NCBI RefSeq assembly: GCF_009498035.1
Contig: NZ_CP034550.1
Coordinates: 6,386,001 to 6,450,000 of the forward strand
DNA: 64,000 nt
Source: Saccharothrix syringae
Lineage (GTDB): Bacteria; Actinomycetota; Actinomycetes; Mycobacteriales; Pseudonocardiaceae
Reading direction: 5' to 3'
Each line of letters starts with the position of its first letter. Within the stretch, counting starts at the first letter, position 1. The translations under genes were made by a program, and so were the position numbers. The notes under the pieces were generated by a model. It saw nothing but the letters and a program-made list of their open reading frames with translations. It was not told where the DNA came from and searched no databases. Shown here in pieces: positions 43,637 to 51,986 of this stretch.

Positions 43637-44977
43637 TCAGCGGACGGAACGGATGCGCAGGACGACGAGGCCGCCCAGGACCGTGCAGATCCCGGCGACG
43701 ACGTAGAGCAGCAGGTAGTTCTGCTCGCCCGCGGCCGAGGCGCCGACGGCGAGGATGAGCGGCGCGAGCAGCGGCGCGACCGCCTGCGGGATGGACGTGG
43801 CGAAGGAGATGATCGACATGAAGCGCATGGCCTCGGTGCCGCGCCGCGGGAGCACGTCCAGCAGCAGCGCCTGGTCCACGGCGGAGAAGGTGCCGATGCC
43901 GACGGAGGCCAGCAGCGAGCCGACGGCCAGCAGCACGATGCCGTCGGCGAAGGCCATCGTGACGGCCCCCGCGGCGAACACGACCCCGGCGCCCAGCACG
44001 AACGCCCGACGACGGCGCAGCCGGTCGGACAGGAAACCCCCACCGATCGCGCCGACGGTGGTCGCCAGGATGCCGAACAGCGAGAGACCGGCGATGACGG
44101 GGGCGACCTCCTCCACGCCCACCCCCAGGCGCGAGGCGAAGAAGAACGCGGTGAACGTGGTGTTGAAGGTCAGGCCGAAGTAGAACAGGAAGCGCCCCAG
44201 CCAGTTCCAGGCGAAGTCGGTGTGCTCGCGGGGGTCGAAGACCACCTTGGCGAGCAGGCCGCGGGGCGTGAGCCGCTCGCCGCGCGGCACGTGGCGGTTG
44301 TCGGGCTCGTGGACGAACACGATGAACGGGACCGTGAGCAGCACGCCGACGGCGCCCGGCACGAGGAACAGCAGCAGGTTGTCACCGGACAGGGCGCCGG
44401 AGACCCCGACGCCCAGCACCGGGGCGACCTGGGTGGCGAACCCGGTCAGGCCGGCGACCCTGCCGCGTTGCTCCTCCGGGAGCCGGTCGGCCATCGAGGT
44501 CTGCAGGCTGCCGAGGACCAGGCCCCACCCGAGTTGGGCCAGCACCCAGCCGAGCGCGAGCACCACCACGCTGGGCGCGAGGGCCATGACGACGAGGGAG
44601 CCGACGCCGATGACCAGGCCGCCGATCATGAAGGGCCGTCGCCGGCCGATCCTGGTCCTGGTGCGGTCGCTCCAGACGCCGACGAAGACGCCGGTCAGCA
44701 TGGAGGCGGCGGAGCCGGCGCCGGTGACGTAACCGAGGTACTCCTGGTGACCTGGCGCGAGTTGGTCCACGCGGATCGCCAGCGAGATCGCGATCGGCGT
44801 GATGAAGGCGACGAAGACGCCGAACTGGCCGAGCACCTGCAACCAGATGTAGCGGGAGCCGACCTTCGCGAGGGGTTCGGCGTCGTCACCCGGCCGCGGG
44901 CTGTCCGGCGTCCCGGCGGAGGTCGGTGGGACCGTGGGCAGCGGGGGTGCCGGTGGGGGCGCTGTGTCGCTCATCAT
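43637..44977 (-). CDS. MFS transporter, putative glycoside importer
   Basis: A 446-residue major facilitator protein with about 12 membrane helices after a Pro-rich cytoplasmic N-terminus. The loop-2/3 motif SDRTRTRIGRRRPFMIGG is typical of sugar-type MFS carriers, and LSDRLRRRRAFVLG repeats it in the second half. The ATG is at 44977, 17 bases from a CTAGCGCGTGCTAG palindrome. The rhamnosidase gene follows 23 bases after its stop. Since the glycosidases lack signals, the carrier is the likely route of entry for the intact glycoside. Confidence 0.87.
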   Translation of the reverse strand: MMSDTAPPPAPPLPTVPPTSAGTPDSPRPGDDAEPLAKVGSRYIWLQVLGQFGVFVAFITPIAISLAIRVDQLAPGHQEYLGYVTGAGSAASMLTGVFVGVWSDRTRTRIGRRRPFMIGGLVIGVGSLVVMALAPSVVVLALGWVLAQLGWGLVLGSLQTSMADRLPEEQRGRVAGLTGFATQVAPVLGVGVSGALSGDNLLLFLVPGAVGVLLTVPFIVFVHEPDNRHVPRGERLTPRGLLAKVVFDPREHTDFAWNWLGRFLFYFGLTFNTTFTAFFFASRLGVGVEEVAPVIAGLSLFGILATTVGAIGGGFLSDRLRRRRAFVLGAGVVFAAGAVTMAFADGIVLLAVGSLLASVGIGTFSAVDQALLLDVLPRRGTEAMRFMSIISFATSIPQAVAPLLAPLILAVGASAAGEQNYLLLYVVAGICTVLGGLVVLRIRSVR

Positions 44978-44994
44978 GACTCCGTCGTCAGGAA

Positions 44995-45008
44995 CTAGCG
45001 CGTGCTAG
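44995..45008. promoter_or_regulatory. CTAGCGCGTGCTAG operator-like site
   Basis: One base off the perfect CTAGCGCGCGCTAG palindrome. It lies 17 bases upstream of the MFS start, in the space shared with the divergent LacI gene. Confidence 0.65.
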
Positions 45009-45036
45009 CAGGTGTGCGCGACGCTACAGTTGGCAA

Positions 45037-45050
45037 CTAGCGCGCGCAAG
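45037..45050. promoter_or_regulatory. CTAGCGCGCGCAAG operator-like site
   Basis: One base off the perfect palindrome (CTAG at the right end reads CAAG). Its centre is 42 bp from that of the MFS-side site, about four helical turns, so the two could be bound together. Confidence 0.6.
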
Positions 45051-45092
45051 TAACGGTTGTGGGCACGAGCCGCACCCCGACGGAGGATGATG

Positions 45093-46103
45093 GTGGCGAT
45101 GATCGACTCCCGGACACCCGCGAAACGCGTCACCGCCGCCGACGTCGCGCGCTCGCTCGGCCTCTCTCGGGCGACGGTCGGCTTCGTGCTCAACAACACC
45201 CCCGGCCAGACGATCTCCGCGCAGACCCGGGAACGGGTGCTCGCCGAGGCCGCCCGCCTGGGGTACCGACCGCACACCGCCGCGCGGGCGCTGGCCAGCG
45301 GGCGCAACCGCATCGTGCTGGTCGTGCTGCCCGACTGGCCGCTGGACTTCAGCGTCCGCCGCAACCTGGAGGAGGCGTCGCTCGCGCTGGACGAGGCGGG
45401 CTACAGCCTCATCACCTACACCCCGCACCCCACCGGGCAGTCGCGGCCGCTGTGGGAGGTCCTGGAACCCGACGTGGTGCTGTCCTTCACCGGCAGCTTC
45501 ACCGACGCCCAGGTCGCGTCGATCCGCGCCGCGGGGGTGCGCGCCATGCTCCCCGACCCGGACGCACCGACCGTGGCCCCCTACCCGGAGGAGGGCCCGC
45601 TCCTGCAGGTGGGTCACCTCCACGCCCTGGGCCACCGCCGGATCGCCTACGCGGGGTCCTCGGATCCGCGCATCGCCGACCTCGTGGAACTGCGTCGTTC
45701 CCGGGCCCGGGAGGCGGCGACGCGGCTGGGCCTGGACCTGGCACCGGGCCACGACCTCCACCCCGGTGACGACGCCGAGGACGCCGTCGCCGGGTGGCGC
45801 GCGGCGGGCGTGACAGCCGTGGCCGCCTACAACGACGACGTCGCCGCTACCCTGGTCGGCACGGCGACGCGGATGGGCCTGCTCGTGCCCCGGGACCTGT
45901 CGGTCGTCGGCCACGACGACGCGCCGATCGCGTCCATCGTCGAACCCCGGTTGTCGACCGTCCGACTCGACACCGCGGGCCTCGGTCGCTACCTGGCGCG
46001 GCTGGCCCTCACCGCGGCCGAGGGTCGGGAACCACCGCAGCAGCCGACGGCCGCCGGCCCCCTGCTCGTGCAGCGGGCCTCCACGGCCGCACCCGGAGCC
46101 TGA
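45093..46103 (+). CDS. LacI-family transcriptional regulator
   Basis: A repressor of about 336 residues. The DNA-binding headpiece is VTAADVARSLGLSRATVGFVLNN, and the hinge is LGYRPHTAARALASGR. The sugar-binding core continues to LSTVRLDTAGLGRYLARL. GGAGG at 45082-45086 is followed by several possible starts (ATG 45087, ATG 45090, GTG 45093, ATG 45099); GTG 45093 has the best spacing. It is divergent from the transporter operon and next to the second GH3 gene. The CTAGCGC-GCGCTAG palindromes around it are the obvious operator candidates. Confidence 0.9.
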   Translation: MAMIDSRTPAKRVTAADVARSLGLSRATVGFVLNNTPGQTISAQTRERVLAEAARLGYRPHTAARALASGRNRIVLVVLPDWPLDFSVRRNLEEASLALDEAGYSLITYTPHPTGQSRPLWEVLEPDVVLSFTGSFTDAQVASIRAAGVRAMLPDPDAPTVAPYPEEGPLLQVGHLHALGHRRIAYAGSSDPRIADLVELRRSRAREAATRLGLDLAPGHDLHPGDDAEDAVAGWRAAGVTAVAAYNDDVAATLVGTATRMGLLVPRDLSVVGHDDAPIASIVEPRLSTVRLDTAGLGRYLARLALTAAEGREPPQQPTAAGPLLVQRASTAAPGA

Positions 46104-46110
46104 CCGGTCA

Positions 46111-46135
46111 CCGGGCACGCGGGAGGTTCGCCCGG
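46111..46135. terminator. Possible weak hairpin between convergent genes
   Basis: Arms CCGGGC (46111-46116) and GCCCGG (46130-46135) with a 13-base loop, between the LacI stop and the GH3 stop on the other strand. The stem is short, so this is a tentative call. Confidence 0.3.
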
Positions 46136-46149
46136 CGTCGAGCCACCGT

Positions 46150-48543
46150 TCAGGCCCGGCGCCGCAGCAGTGCCCACAGCCCGCGCAGGGTGTGACCGTT
46201 CGCGCTGTCGACGAGGAACCGCGCCAGCCGCGGTGTCATCACACCGTCGCTCATCCGGACCATCGCGCGCATCGGCAGGTCCGCGGCGGAGTACATGAGC
46301 ATCTTGAACCGGACGTCGTCGTAGTCGACCTTGCCGCCGAACCGCTTCGCGACGGTCCGCTCGACGGCGAAGTGCACGACGCGGCAGGCGAGGCTGGAGT
46401 CCTTCATCTCCAGGATCGAGCTGTCGAGGTCGAAGGTGCCCTTCCGCGGCGCGTCGAGGACCGGGTACGGGGCGTGGACGGTCAGGAAGTCCTCCGGCGT
46501 CGGGGTGCCGGTGAGCGTGTAGTACCAGTCGGCGACCCGCGAGCGTCGGGGCTGCGTGCCCTCGACCTGCACCTCCGCGCGCAGTCGGATGTCCCGGGAG
46601 CTCGCCCCGACGCGGATCTCGTACGTACCCGCTTCGACGACCCGGTCGCCCACCTCCGGGTCGTGGATCGCGAAGGCACGCCGGTCGAGGGTCAGCGTGG
46701 CGCCGCGGGACTCCCCCGCGGTCAGCGCGAGCTTGGTGAAAGCCTTGAGTTCCTGGACGGGGCGGTAGGCACCGCCGGTGCGGGGCGCGACGTAGAGCTG
46801 CGCCACTTCCGCCCCGTCGCACCCGCCGGTGTTGGTGACGGTGAAGGTCACTTCGACGTCATCCCCGCGGCGGACCACGCGCAGGTCGGAGTAGGCGAAG
46901 GTCGTGTAGGACAGCCCATGCCCGAACGGGTGGCGCACGGGCTTGTCGGCGGAGTCGAAGTAGCGGTACCCGCAGTACATGCTCTCCAGGTACGGCGTCT
47001 GGTGCGGGTCGACACCGAAGTAGCCGGAGCTGACCACGTCGTCGTAGACGAGCGGGTAGGTCTCGGCGAGCTTGCCCGAGGGGTTGGCCGCACCGAAGAG
47101 CAGGTCGGCGGCCGCCGCACCACCGGCCTGGCCGGCGAGCTGCACGTGCAGGACGGCCGAGGCGCAGTCCTGCCAGGGCATTTCCACCGCGCTGCCGCCG
47201 ACGACGACCAGGACCACGCGCTCGGCCAGGTGGGCGATCGACTCCAGCAGCGCGACCTGGTTGGCGGGGATGCGCATGTGCTCCCGGTCGAAGCCCTCGC
47301 TCTCGGAGATCTCGGTGAGCCCGACGCACACGACCACCGCCTCCGCCTGCTCGGCCAGCCGCACCGCCTCGTCCAGCAGGGCGGCGTCCGGTTCGTCGAC
47401 CAGGCGATAACCCGGCGCGCAGTCGACGGCGGCGTACTCCCCCACCCCGTCACGCAGGCTCACCACCCGGGTCGGGTTGACGCGCGAAGAACCCGTGCCC
47501 TGGTACCGCGGTTCCCCGGCCAACGCGCCCAGGAGCGCCACCCGCCCGCCGGGCTGCAACGGCAACGCACCGCCGTCGTTCTTGAGCAGCATCGCGCTCT
47601 CCACCGCCGCCCGGCGGGCCAACTCGTGGTGCCGGTCGTGGAGATCGGCGGGCACCTCGACGTCCCGCCCGGTCGTGCGCGCGACCAAAGCGAGCAGGCG
47701 CTCGACGGACTCGTCGACGACACGCTCGTCCAGCAAGCCCGCCGTCACGGCCCGTCGCACCTCGGCGTCGGTCACGCCGCCGTTGCCGGGCATCTCCAGG
47801 TCCGTCCCGGCCAGGTAGGCGGCCGGGCGGTCGTTCATCGCGCCCCAATCGGTGACCACGGCACCCCGGAACCCCCACCGCTCCCGCAGGATCCCGGTGA
47901 GCAGCCGGCGGTTGTCACTGCAATAGACGCCCTCGACGCGGTTGTAGGCGCACATGACCGTCGTCGGATCGCCCTCCTCGACCGCGATCTCGAACGCCGG
48001 GAGGTAGTACTCGTGCAGCGCCCGCTCGTCGACCCGCACGTCCGTGGACATGCGCTTGAGCTCCTGGTTGTTCAGGGCGAAGTGCTTGAGCGAGGTGCCC
48101 GTGCCCGTGGACTGCACACCCCGGATCCAGGCCGCGGCGAGCTTGCCCGACAGGAGCGGGTCTTCGCTGAAGTACTCGAAGTTGCGGCCGCACAACGGGT
48201 TGCGCTTCATGTTCACACCCGGACCGAGAACGACGTGCACGCCCTGGTCCACCGCCTCCAGCCCGATCGCCCGCCCCACCTCGGCGACCAGTCCGACGTC
48301 CCAAGAGGAGGCGAGCGCACTGGCCGTCGGGAAGCAGGTGGCCGCCGTGCCGTCCGCCAGGCCGAGGTGGTCACCCGACTCCCCCTGCGCGCGCAGCCCG
48401 TGCGGCCCGTCGGTGAGGGTGAGCGACGGGATGCCCGCCGCGGGGAACGCCCGCGTCGTCCAGAAGGACGCTCCCGATCCGAGGGCGACCTTGTCCTCCA
48501 GGAGGAGGCGCGTGCAGGGGACGCCTTCGGCGATTCCTGGCAT
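46150..48543 (-). CDS. Glycoside hydrolase family 3, beta-glucosidase-like
   Basis: A 797-residue GH3 enzyme. It has LTLTDGPHGLRAQ, LGPGVNMKRNPLCGRNFEYF and KHFALNNQELKR in the barrel, and the nucleophile Asp in VVTDWGAMNDR near residue 232. A fibronectin-like domain (GHGLSYTTFAYSDLRV onward) precedes a helical tail starting LDSSILEMKDSS, related to those of the first GH3 and the rhamnosidase. No signal peptide is seen. A perfect CTAGCGCGCGCTAG lies 33 bases before the ATG at 48543, so the LacI regulator probably controls it. It differs enough from the first GH3 to suggest a different linkage or sugar. Confidence 0.92.
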   Translation of the reverse strand: MPGIAEGVPCTRLLLEDKVALGSGASFWTTRAFPAAGIPSLTLTDGPHGLRAQGESGDHLGLADGTAATCFPTASALASSWDVGLVAEVGRAIGLEAVDQGVHVVLGPGVNMKRNPLCGRNFEYFSEDPLLSGKLAAAWIRGVQSTGTGTSLKHFALNNQELKRMSTDVRVDERALHEYYLPAFEIAVEEGDPTTVMCAYNRVEGVYCSDNRRLLTGILRERWGFRGAVVTDWGAMNDRPAAYLAGTDLEMPGNGGVTDAEVRRAVTAGLLDERVVDESVERLLALVARTTGRDVEVPADLHDRHHELARRAAVESAMLLKNDGGALPLQPGGRVALLGALAGEPRYQGTGSSRVNPTRVVSLRDGVGEYAAVDCAPGYRLVDEPDAALLDEAVRLAEQAEAVVVCVGLTEISESEGFDREHMRIPANQVALLESIAHLAERVVLVVVGGSAVEMPWQDCASAVLHVQLAGQAGGAAAADLLFGAANPSGKLAETYPLVYDDVVSSGYFGVDPHQTPYLESMYCGYRYFDSADKPVRHPFGHGLSYTTFAYSDLRVVRRGDDVEVTFTVTNTGGCDGAEVAQLYVAPRTGGAYRPVQELKAFTKLALTAGESRGATLTLDRRAFAIHDPEVGDRVVEAGTYEIRVGASSRDIRLRAEVQVEGTQPRRSRVADWYYTLTGTPTPEDFLTVHAPYPVLDAPRKGTFDLDSSILEMKDSSLACRVVHFAVERTVAKRFGGKVDYDDVRFKMLMYSAADLPMRAMVRMSDGVMTPRLARFLVDSANGHTLRGLWALLRRRA

Positions 48544-48575
48544 GGGGATCCCGTCATCTCATTGCACAGCCGAAC

Positions 48576-48589
48576 CTAGCGCGCGCTAG
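48576..48589. promoter_or_regulatory. CTAGCGCGCGCTAG operator-like palindrome
   Basis: Identical to the site at 11444-11457 before the KstD-like gene. It lies 33 bases upstream of the GH3 gene on the minus strand. Confidence 0.7.
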
Positions 48590-48752
48590 TAGCCGTGACC
48601 GTAACCTTCCGGCACACCGACGCGCAACCACCTGCCCTCGTGGACAACAGCCACGGACGCTCAGCAGCCAGCGCAGGCATCCGACCGAAGCGCTCCCTTC
48701 GCCTTCCACAGAGTTGACCGAACCGGACCAAGGAGTTACGTTCCCGCCCTGT

Positions 48753-48764
48753 TGAAACGTTTCA
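48753..48764. promoter_or_regulatory. TGAAACGTTTCA palindrome, rhamnose operon operator
   Basis: A perfect 12-bp palindrome with central CG, the classical LacI-family form, 20 bases before the rhaI start. The likely binder is the LacI protein encoded at the end of this operon, which is now broken by an insertion. Confidence 0.75.
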
Positions 48765-48783
48765 CAACCAGCGGGAGAAGGTC

Positions 48784-49950
48784 ATGGCCACCTTCGGGGA
48801 CATAGCGGATGACTTGACGAGGCAGGCGATCGAGCTGCCCTCGTGGGCGTTCGGCAACTCGGGCACGCGGTTCAAGGTGTTCGCGCAGCCCGGGGTGCCG
48901 CGGACGGTGGCGGAGAAGCTGGCCGACGCGGCGAAGGTGCACGAGCTGACCGGGCTGGCCCCGTCGGTGGCGCTGCACATCCCCTGGGACCGGGTGGACG
49001 ACTTCGACCGGCTGCGCGCGCACGCCGAAGACCTGGGTGTGCGGCTGGGCACGATCAACACCAACACGTTCCAGGACGACGACTACAAGTTCGGCAGCCT
49101 GACGCACGTCGACGAGCGGGTGCGCGCCAAGGCGATCGCGCACATGCACGAGTGCGTGGACATCATGGACGTGACCGGAAGCCGGGACCTGAAGGTGTGG
49201 CTGCCGGACGGCACCAACTACCCCGGCCAGGGCGACCTGCGGGACCGGCAGGACCGCCTGGCCGACTCGCTGGCGCAGGTCTACGCCCGGCTGGGCGACC
49301 ACCAGCGGCTGGTGCTGGAGTACAAGTTCTTCGAGCCGGCGTTCTACGCCACCGACGTGCCGGACTGGGGCACGGCGTACGCGCACTGCGTGGCTTTGGG
49401 CGAGCGGGCGGTGGTGTGCCTGGACACCGGGCACCACGCGCCGGGCACCAACATCGAGTTCATCGTGGTGCAGCTGCTGCGGCTGGGGCGGTTGGGCGCG
49501 TTCGACTTCAACTCGCGCTTCTACGCCGACGACGACCTGATCGTGGGCGCGGCGGACCCGTTCCAGCTCTTCCGCATCCTGTTCGAGGTGGTGCGCGGCG
49601 GCGGGTACGACGAGGGCAGCGGGGTGGCGTTCATGCTCGACCAGTGCCACAACGTGGAGGACAAGATCCCCGGTCAGGTCCGGTCGGTGCTCAACGTGCA
49701 GGAGATGACCGCGCGGGCGCTGCTGGTGGACCGCGACGCGCTGGCCGAGGCCGAGCGCGCGGGTGACGTGCTGGGCGCGAACGAGGTGTTCATGGACGCC
49801 TTCTACACCGACGTGCGGGCCGACCTGGCCGAGTGGCGGGCGGGTCGCGGCCTGCCCGCGAACCCGATGAAGGCATACCGAGACAGCGGTTACGGACAGC
49901 GCATCGTCGCCGACCGAGTCGGCGGAGACCAAGCGGGATGGGGAGCCTGA
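48784..49950 (+). CDS. rhaI: L-rhamnose isomerase
   Basis: A 388-residue TIM-barrel isomerase of the RhaI (Pseudomonas stutzeri-like) type. It has LGTINTNTFQDDDYKFGSL, LKVWLPDGTNYPGQGD, LVLEYKFFEPAFYATDV and CLDTGHHAPGTNIEF, supplying metal and substrate residues. It converts L-rhamnose to L-rhamnulose in the cytoplasm. GGGAGAAGGTC precedes the ATG, and an operator-like palindrome lies upstream. The next gene begins before its stop. It handles the sugar set free by the GH78 enzyme encoded nearby. Confidence 0.93.
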   Translation: MATFGDIADDLTRQAIELPSWAFGNSGTRFKVFAQPGVPRTVAEKLADAAKVHELTGLAPSVALHIPWDRVDDFDRLRAHAEDLGVRLGTINTNTFQDDDYKFGSLTHVDERVRAKAIAHMHECVDIMDVTGSRDLKVWLPDGTNYPGQGDLRDRQDRLADSLAQVYARLGDHQRLVLEYKFFEPAFYATDVPDWGTAYAHCVALGERAVVCLDTGHHAPGTNIEFIVVQLLRLGRLGAFDFNSRFYADDDLIVGAADPFQLFRILFEVVRGGGYDEGSGVAFMLDQCHNVEDKIPGQVRSVLNVQEMTARALLVDRDALAEAERAGDVLGANEVFMDAFYTDVRADLAEWRAGRGLPANPMKAYRDSGYGQRIVADRVGGDQAGWGA

Positions 49951-51986
49951 ACGTGAACGAGACCGTGAAGCAGTTGCTGGGCCGGTCGAACCGGTTGGGC
50001 GCCGACCCGGCCAACACCAACTACGCGGGCGGCAACACCTCCGCCAAGGGCGTGGGCGTCGACCCGGTCACCGGGCAGGACGTCGGGTTGATGTGGGTGA
50101 AGGGTTCCGGTGGGGACCTGGGCACGCTCACCGAGACCGGGTTGGCGGTGCTGCGGCTGGACCGGGTACGGGCGCTGGTGGACGTCTACCCCGGCGTGGA
50201 CCGCGAGGACGAGATGGTCGCCGCGTTCGACCACTGCCTGCACGGCCGGGGCGGCGCGGCGCCGTCCATCGACACCGCAATGCACGCCTTGGTGGACGCC
50301 GCGCACGTGGACCACCTGCACCCCGACAGCGGCATCGCCATCGCCACCGCCGCCGACGGCGAGGAGCTGACCGAAGAGATCTTCGGTGAGCGAGTGGTGT
50401 GGGTGCCGTGGAGACGGCCGGGTTTCCAACTCGGTCTGGACATCGCCGCGATCAAGGCGGCCAACCCGCAGGCCGTCGGCACGATCCTCGGCGGTCACGG
50501 CATCACCGCCTGGGGTGACACGAGCGACGAAGCGGAGGCCAACTCCCGCTGGATCATCACCACCGCGCAGTCCTACCTGGACACCCATGGCAAGTCCAAG
50601 CCGTTCGGCGAGGCCGTCGCGGGGTTCGACGCGCTGCCCCCGACGCAGCGCCGGGCGAAGGCCGCCGCCCTGGCGCCACACCTGCGGGCGATCGCCTCGC
50701 ACGACAAGCCGGTGGTCGGGCACTTCACCGACTCGGAGATGGTGCTGGACTTCCTGGCGTCGGAGAAACTGGGGCCGCTGGCGCAACTGGGCACCTCCTG
50801 CCCGGATCACTTCCTGCGCACCAAGGTCAAGCCGCTCGTGCTGGACCTGCCCGCGTCCGCGTCGGTGGAGGATTGCCTCACCCGGTTGCGTGAGCTGCAC
50901 CAGGCATACCGAGAGGACTACCGGGCCTACTACGAGCGGCACGCCACCCCGGACTCACCGCCGATGCGCGGCGCGGACCCGGCGATCGTGCTGGTCCCCG
51001 GCGTCGGCATGTTCTCCTACGGCAAGGACAAGCAGACCGCGCGCGTGGCCGGCGAGTTCTACGTCAACGCCATCAACGTGATGCGCGGCGCCGAGTCCGT
51101 GTCCCGCTACTCCCCCATCTCCGAAGCCGAAAAGTTCCGCATCGAGTACTGGGCATTGGAGGAGGCCAAGCTCCAGCGCATGCCCAAGCCGCGTTCCCAC
51201 GCCGGACGGATCGCGCTGGTGACCGGGGCCGCAAGCGGCATCGGCAAGGCCATCGCCACCCGGCTGGCCGCCGAGGGCGCCTGCGTGGTCATCGCCGACC
51301 TCGACGCCGACAAAGCGCAGGCCACCGCGGCTGAGCTGGGCTCGACGGACGTCGCAGTCGGCGTGCGCGCCGATGTGACCGATGCCGAGCAGGTCCGCGC
51401 GGCCGTCGACGCGACGGTGCTGGCGTTCGGCGGGCTCGACCTGGTGGTCAACAACGCGGGCCTGTCGATCTCCAAGCCGCTGCTGGAGACCACCGAGGCC
51501 GACTGGGACCTCCAGCACGACGTGATGGCGCGGGGCTCGTTCCTCGTCTCGCAAGCCGCCGCACGCGCCATGATCGCGCAAGGGCTGGGCGGCGACATCG
51601 TCTACATCTCCTCGAAGAACTCCGTCTTCGCCGGGCCCAACAACATCGCCTACAGCGCGGCCAAGGCCGACCAGGCCCACCAGGTCCGGCTGCTCGCGGC
51701 CGAACTGGGCGAGCACGGCATCCGGGTCAACGGCGTCAACCCCGACGGCGTGGTCCGCGGCTCCGGCATCTTCGCCGGCGGCTGGGGCGCCAAGCGCGCC
51801 GCCGTCTACGGCGTGCCGGAAGAGGAACTGGGCGCATTCTACGCCCAACGCACCCTGCTCAAGCGCGAAGTGCTGCCCGAGCACGTCGCCAACGCCGTCA
51901 CGGCCCTCACCTCCGACGAGTTCAGCCACACCACCGGCCTGCACGTCCCCGTCGACGCCGGCGTGTCGGCCGCCTTCCTGCGATGA
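49938..51986 (+). CDS. rhaD: Bifunctional rhamnulose-1-phosphate aldolase/short-chain dehydrogenase
   Basis: A 682-residue fusion. Residues about 1-410 are a class II aldolase (NYAGGNTSAKG, HLHPDSGIAIA, GGHGITAWGD) with zinc-binding His residues; residues about 425-682 are an SDR (VTGAASGIGKAIA, NNAG, YSAAK). The aldolase splits L-rhamnulose-1-phosphate into dihydroxyacetone phosphate and L-lactaldehyde, and the dehydrogenase part oxidises or reduces lactaldehyde. The ATG at 49938 overlaps rhaI by 13 bases; GTG 49953, with GGGGAG upstream, is a good alternative start. The rhamnulokinase gene follows with a 4-base overlap. Confidence 0.92.
   Translation: MGSLNVNETVKQLLGRSNRLGADPANTNYAGGNTSAKGVGVDPVTGQDVGLMWVKGSGGDLGTLTETGLAVLRLDRVRALVDVYPGVDREDEMVAAFDHCLHGRGGAAPSIDTAMHALVDAAHVDHLHPDSGIAIATAADGEELTEEIFGERVVWVPWRRPGFQLGLDIAAIKAANPQAVGTILGGHGITAWGDTSDEAEANSRWIITTAQSYLDTHGKSKPFGEAVAGFDALPPTQRRAKAAALAPHLRAIASHDKPVVGHFTDSEMVLDFLASEKLGPLAQLGTSCPDHFLRTKVKPLVLDLPASASVEDCLTRLRELHQAYREDYRAYYERHATPDSPPMRGADPAIVLVPGVGMFSYGKDKQTARVAGEFYVNAINVMRGAESVSRYSPISEAEKFRIEYWALEEAKLQRMPKPRSHAGRIALVTGAASGIGKAIATRLAAEGACVVIADLDADKAQATAAELGSTDVAVGVRADVTDAEQVRAAVDATVLAFGGLDLVVNNAGLSISKPLLETTEADWDLQHDVMARGSFLVSQAAARAMIAQGLGGDIVYISSKNSVFAGPNNIAYSAAKADQAHQVRLLAAELGEHGIRVNGVNPDGVVRGSGIFAGGWGAKRAAVYGVPEEELGAFYAQRTLLKREVLPEHVANAVTALTSDEFSHTTGLHVPVDAGVSAAFLR

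Noticed and set aside
38875..43706. Very long plus-strand frames (over 700 codons) opposite the glycosidase genes
   Set aside because: Typical antisense frames of GC-rich coding DNA. The minus-strand frames carry complete GH3 and GH78 signatures.
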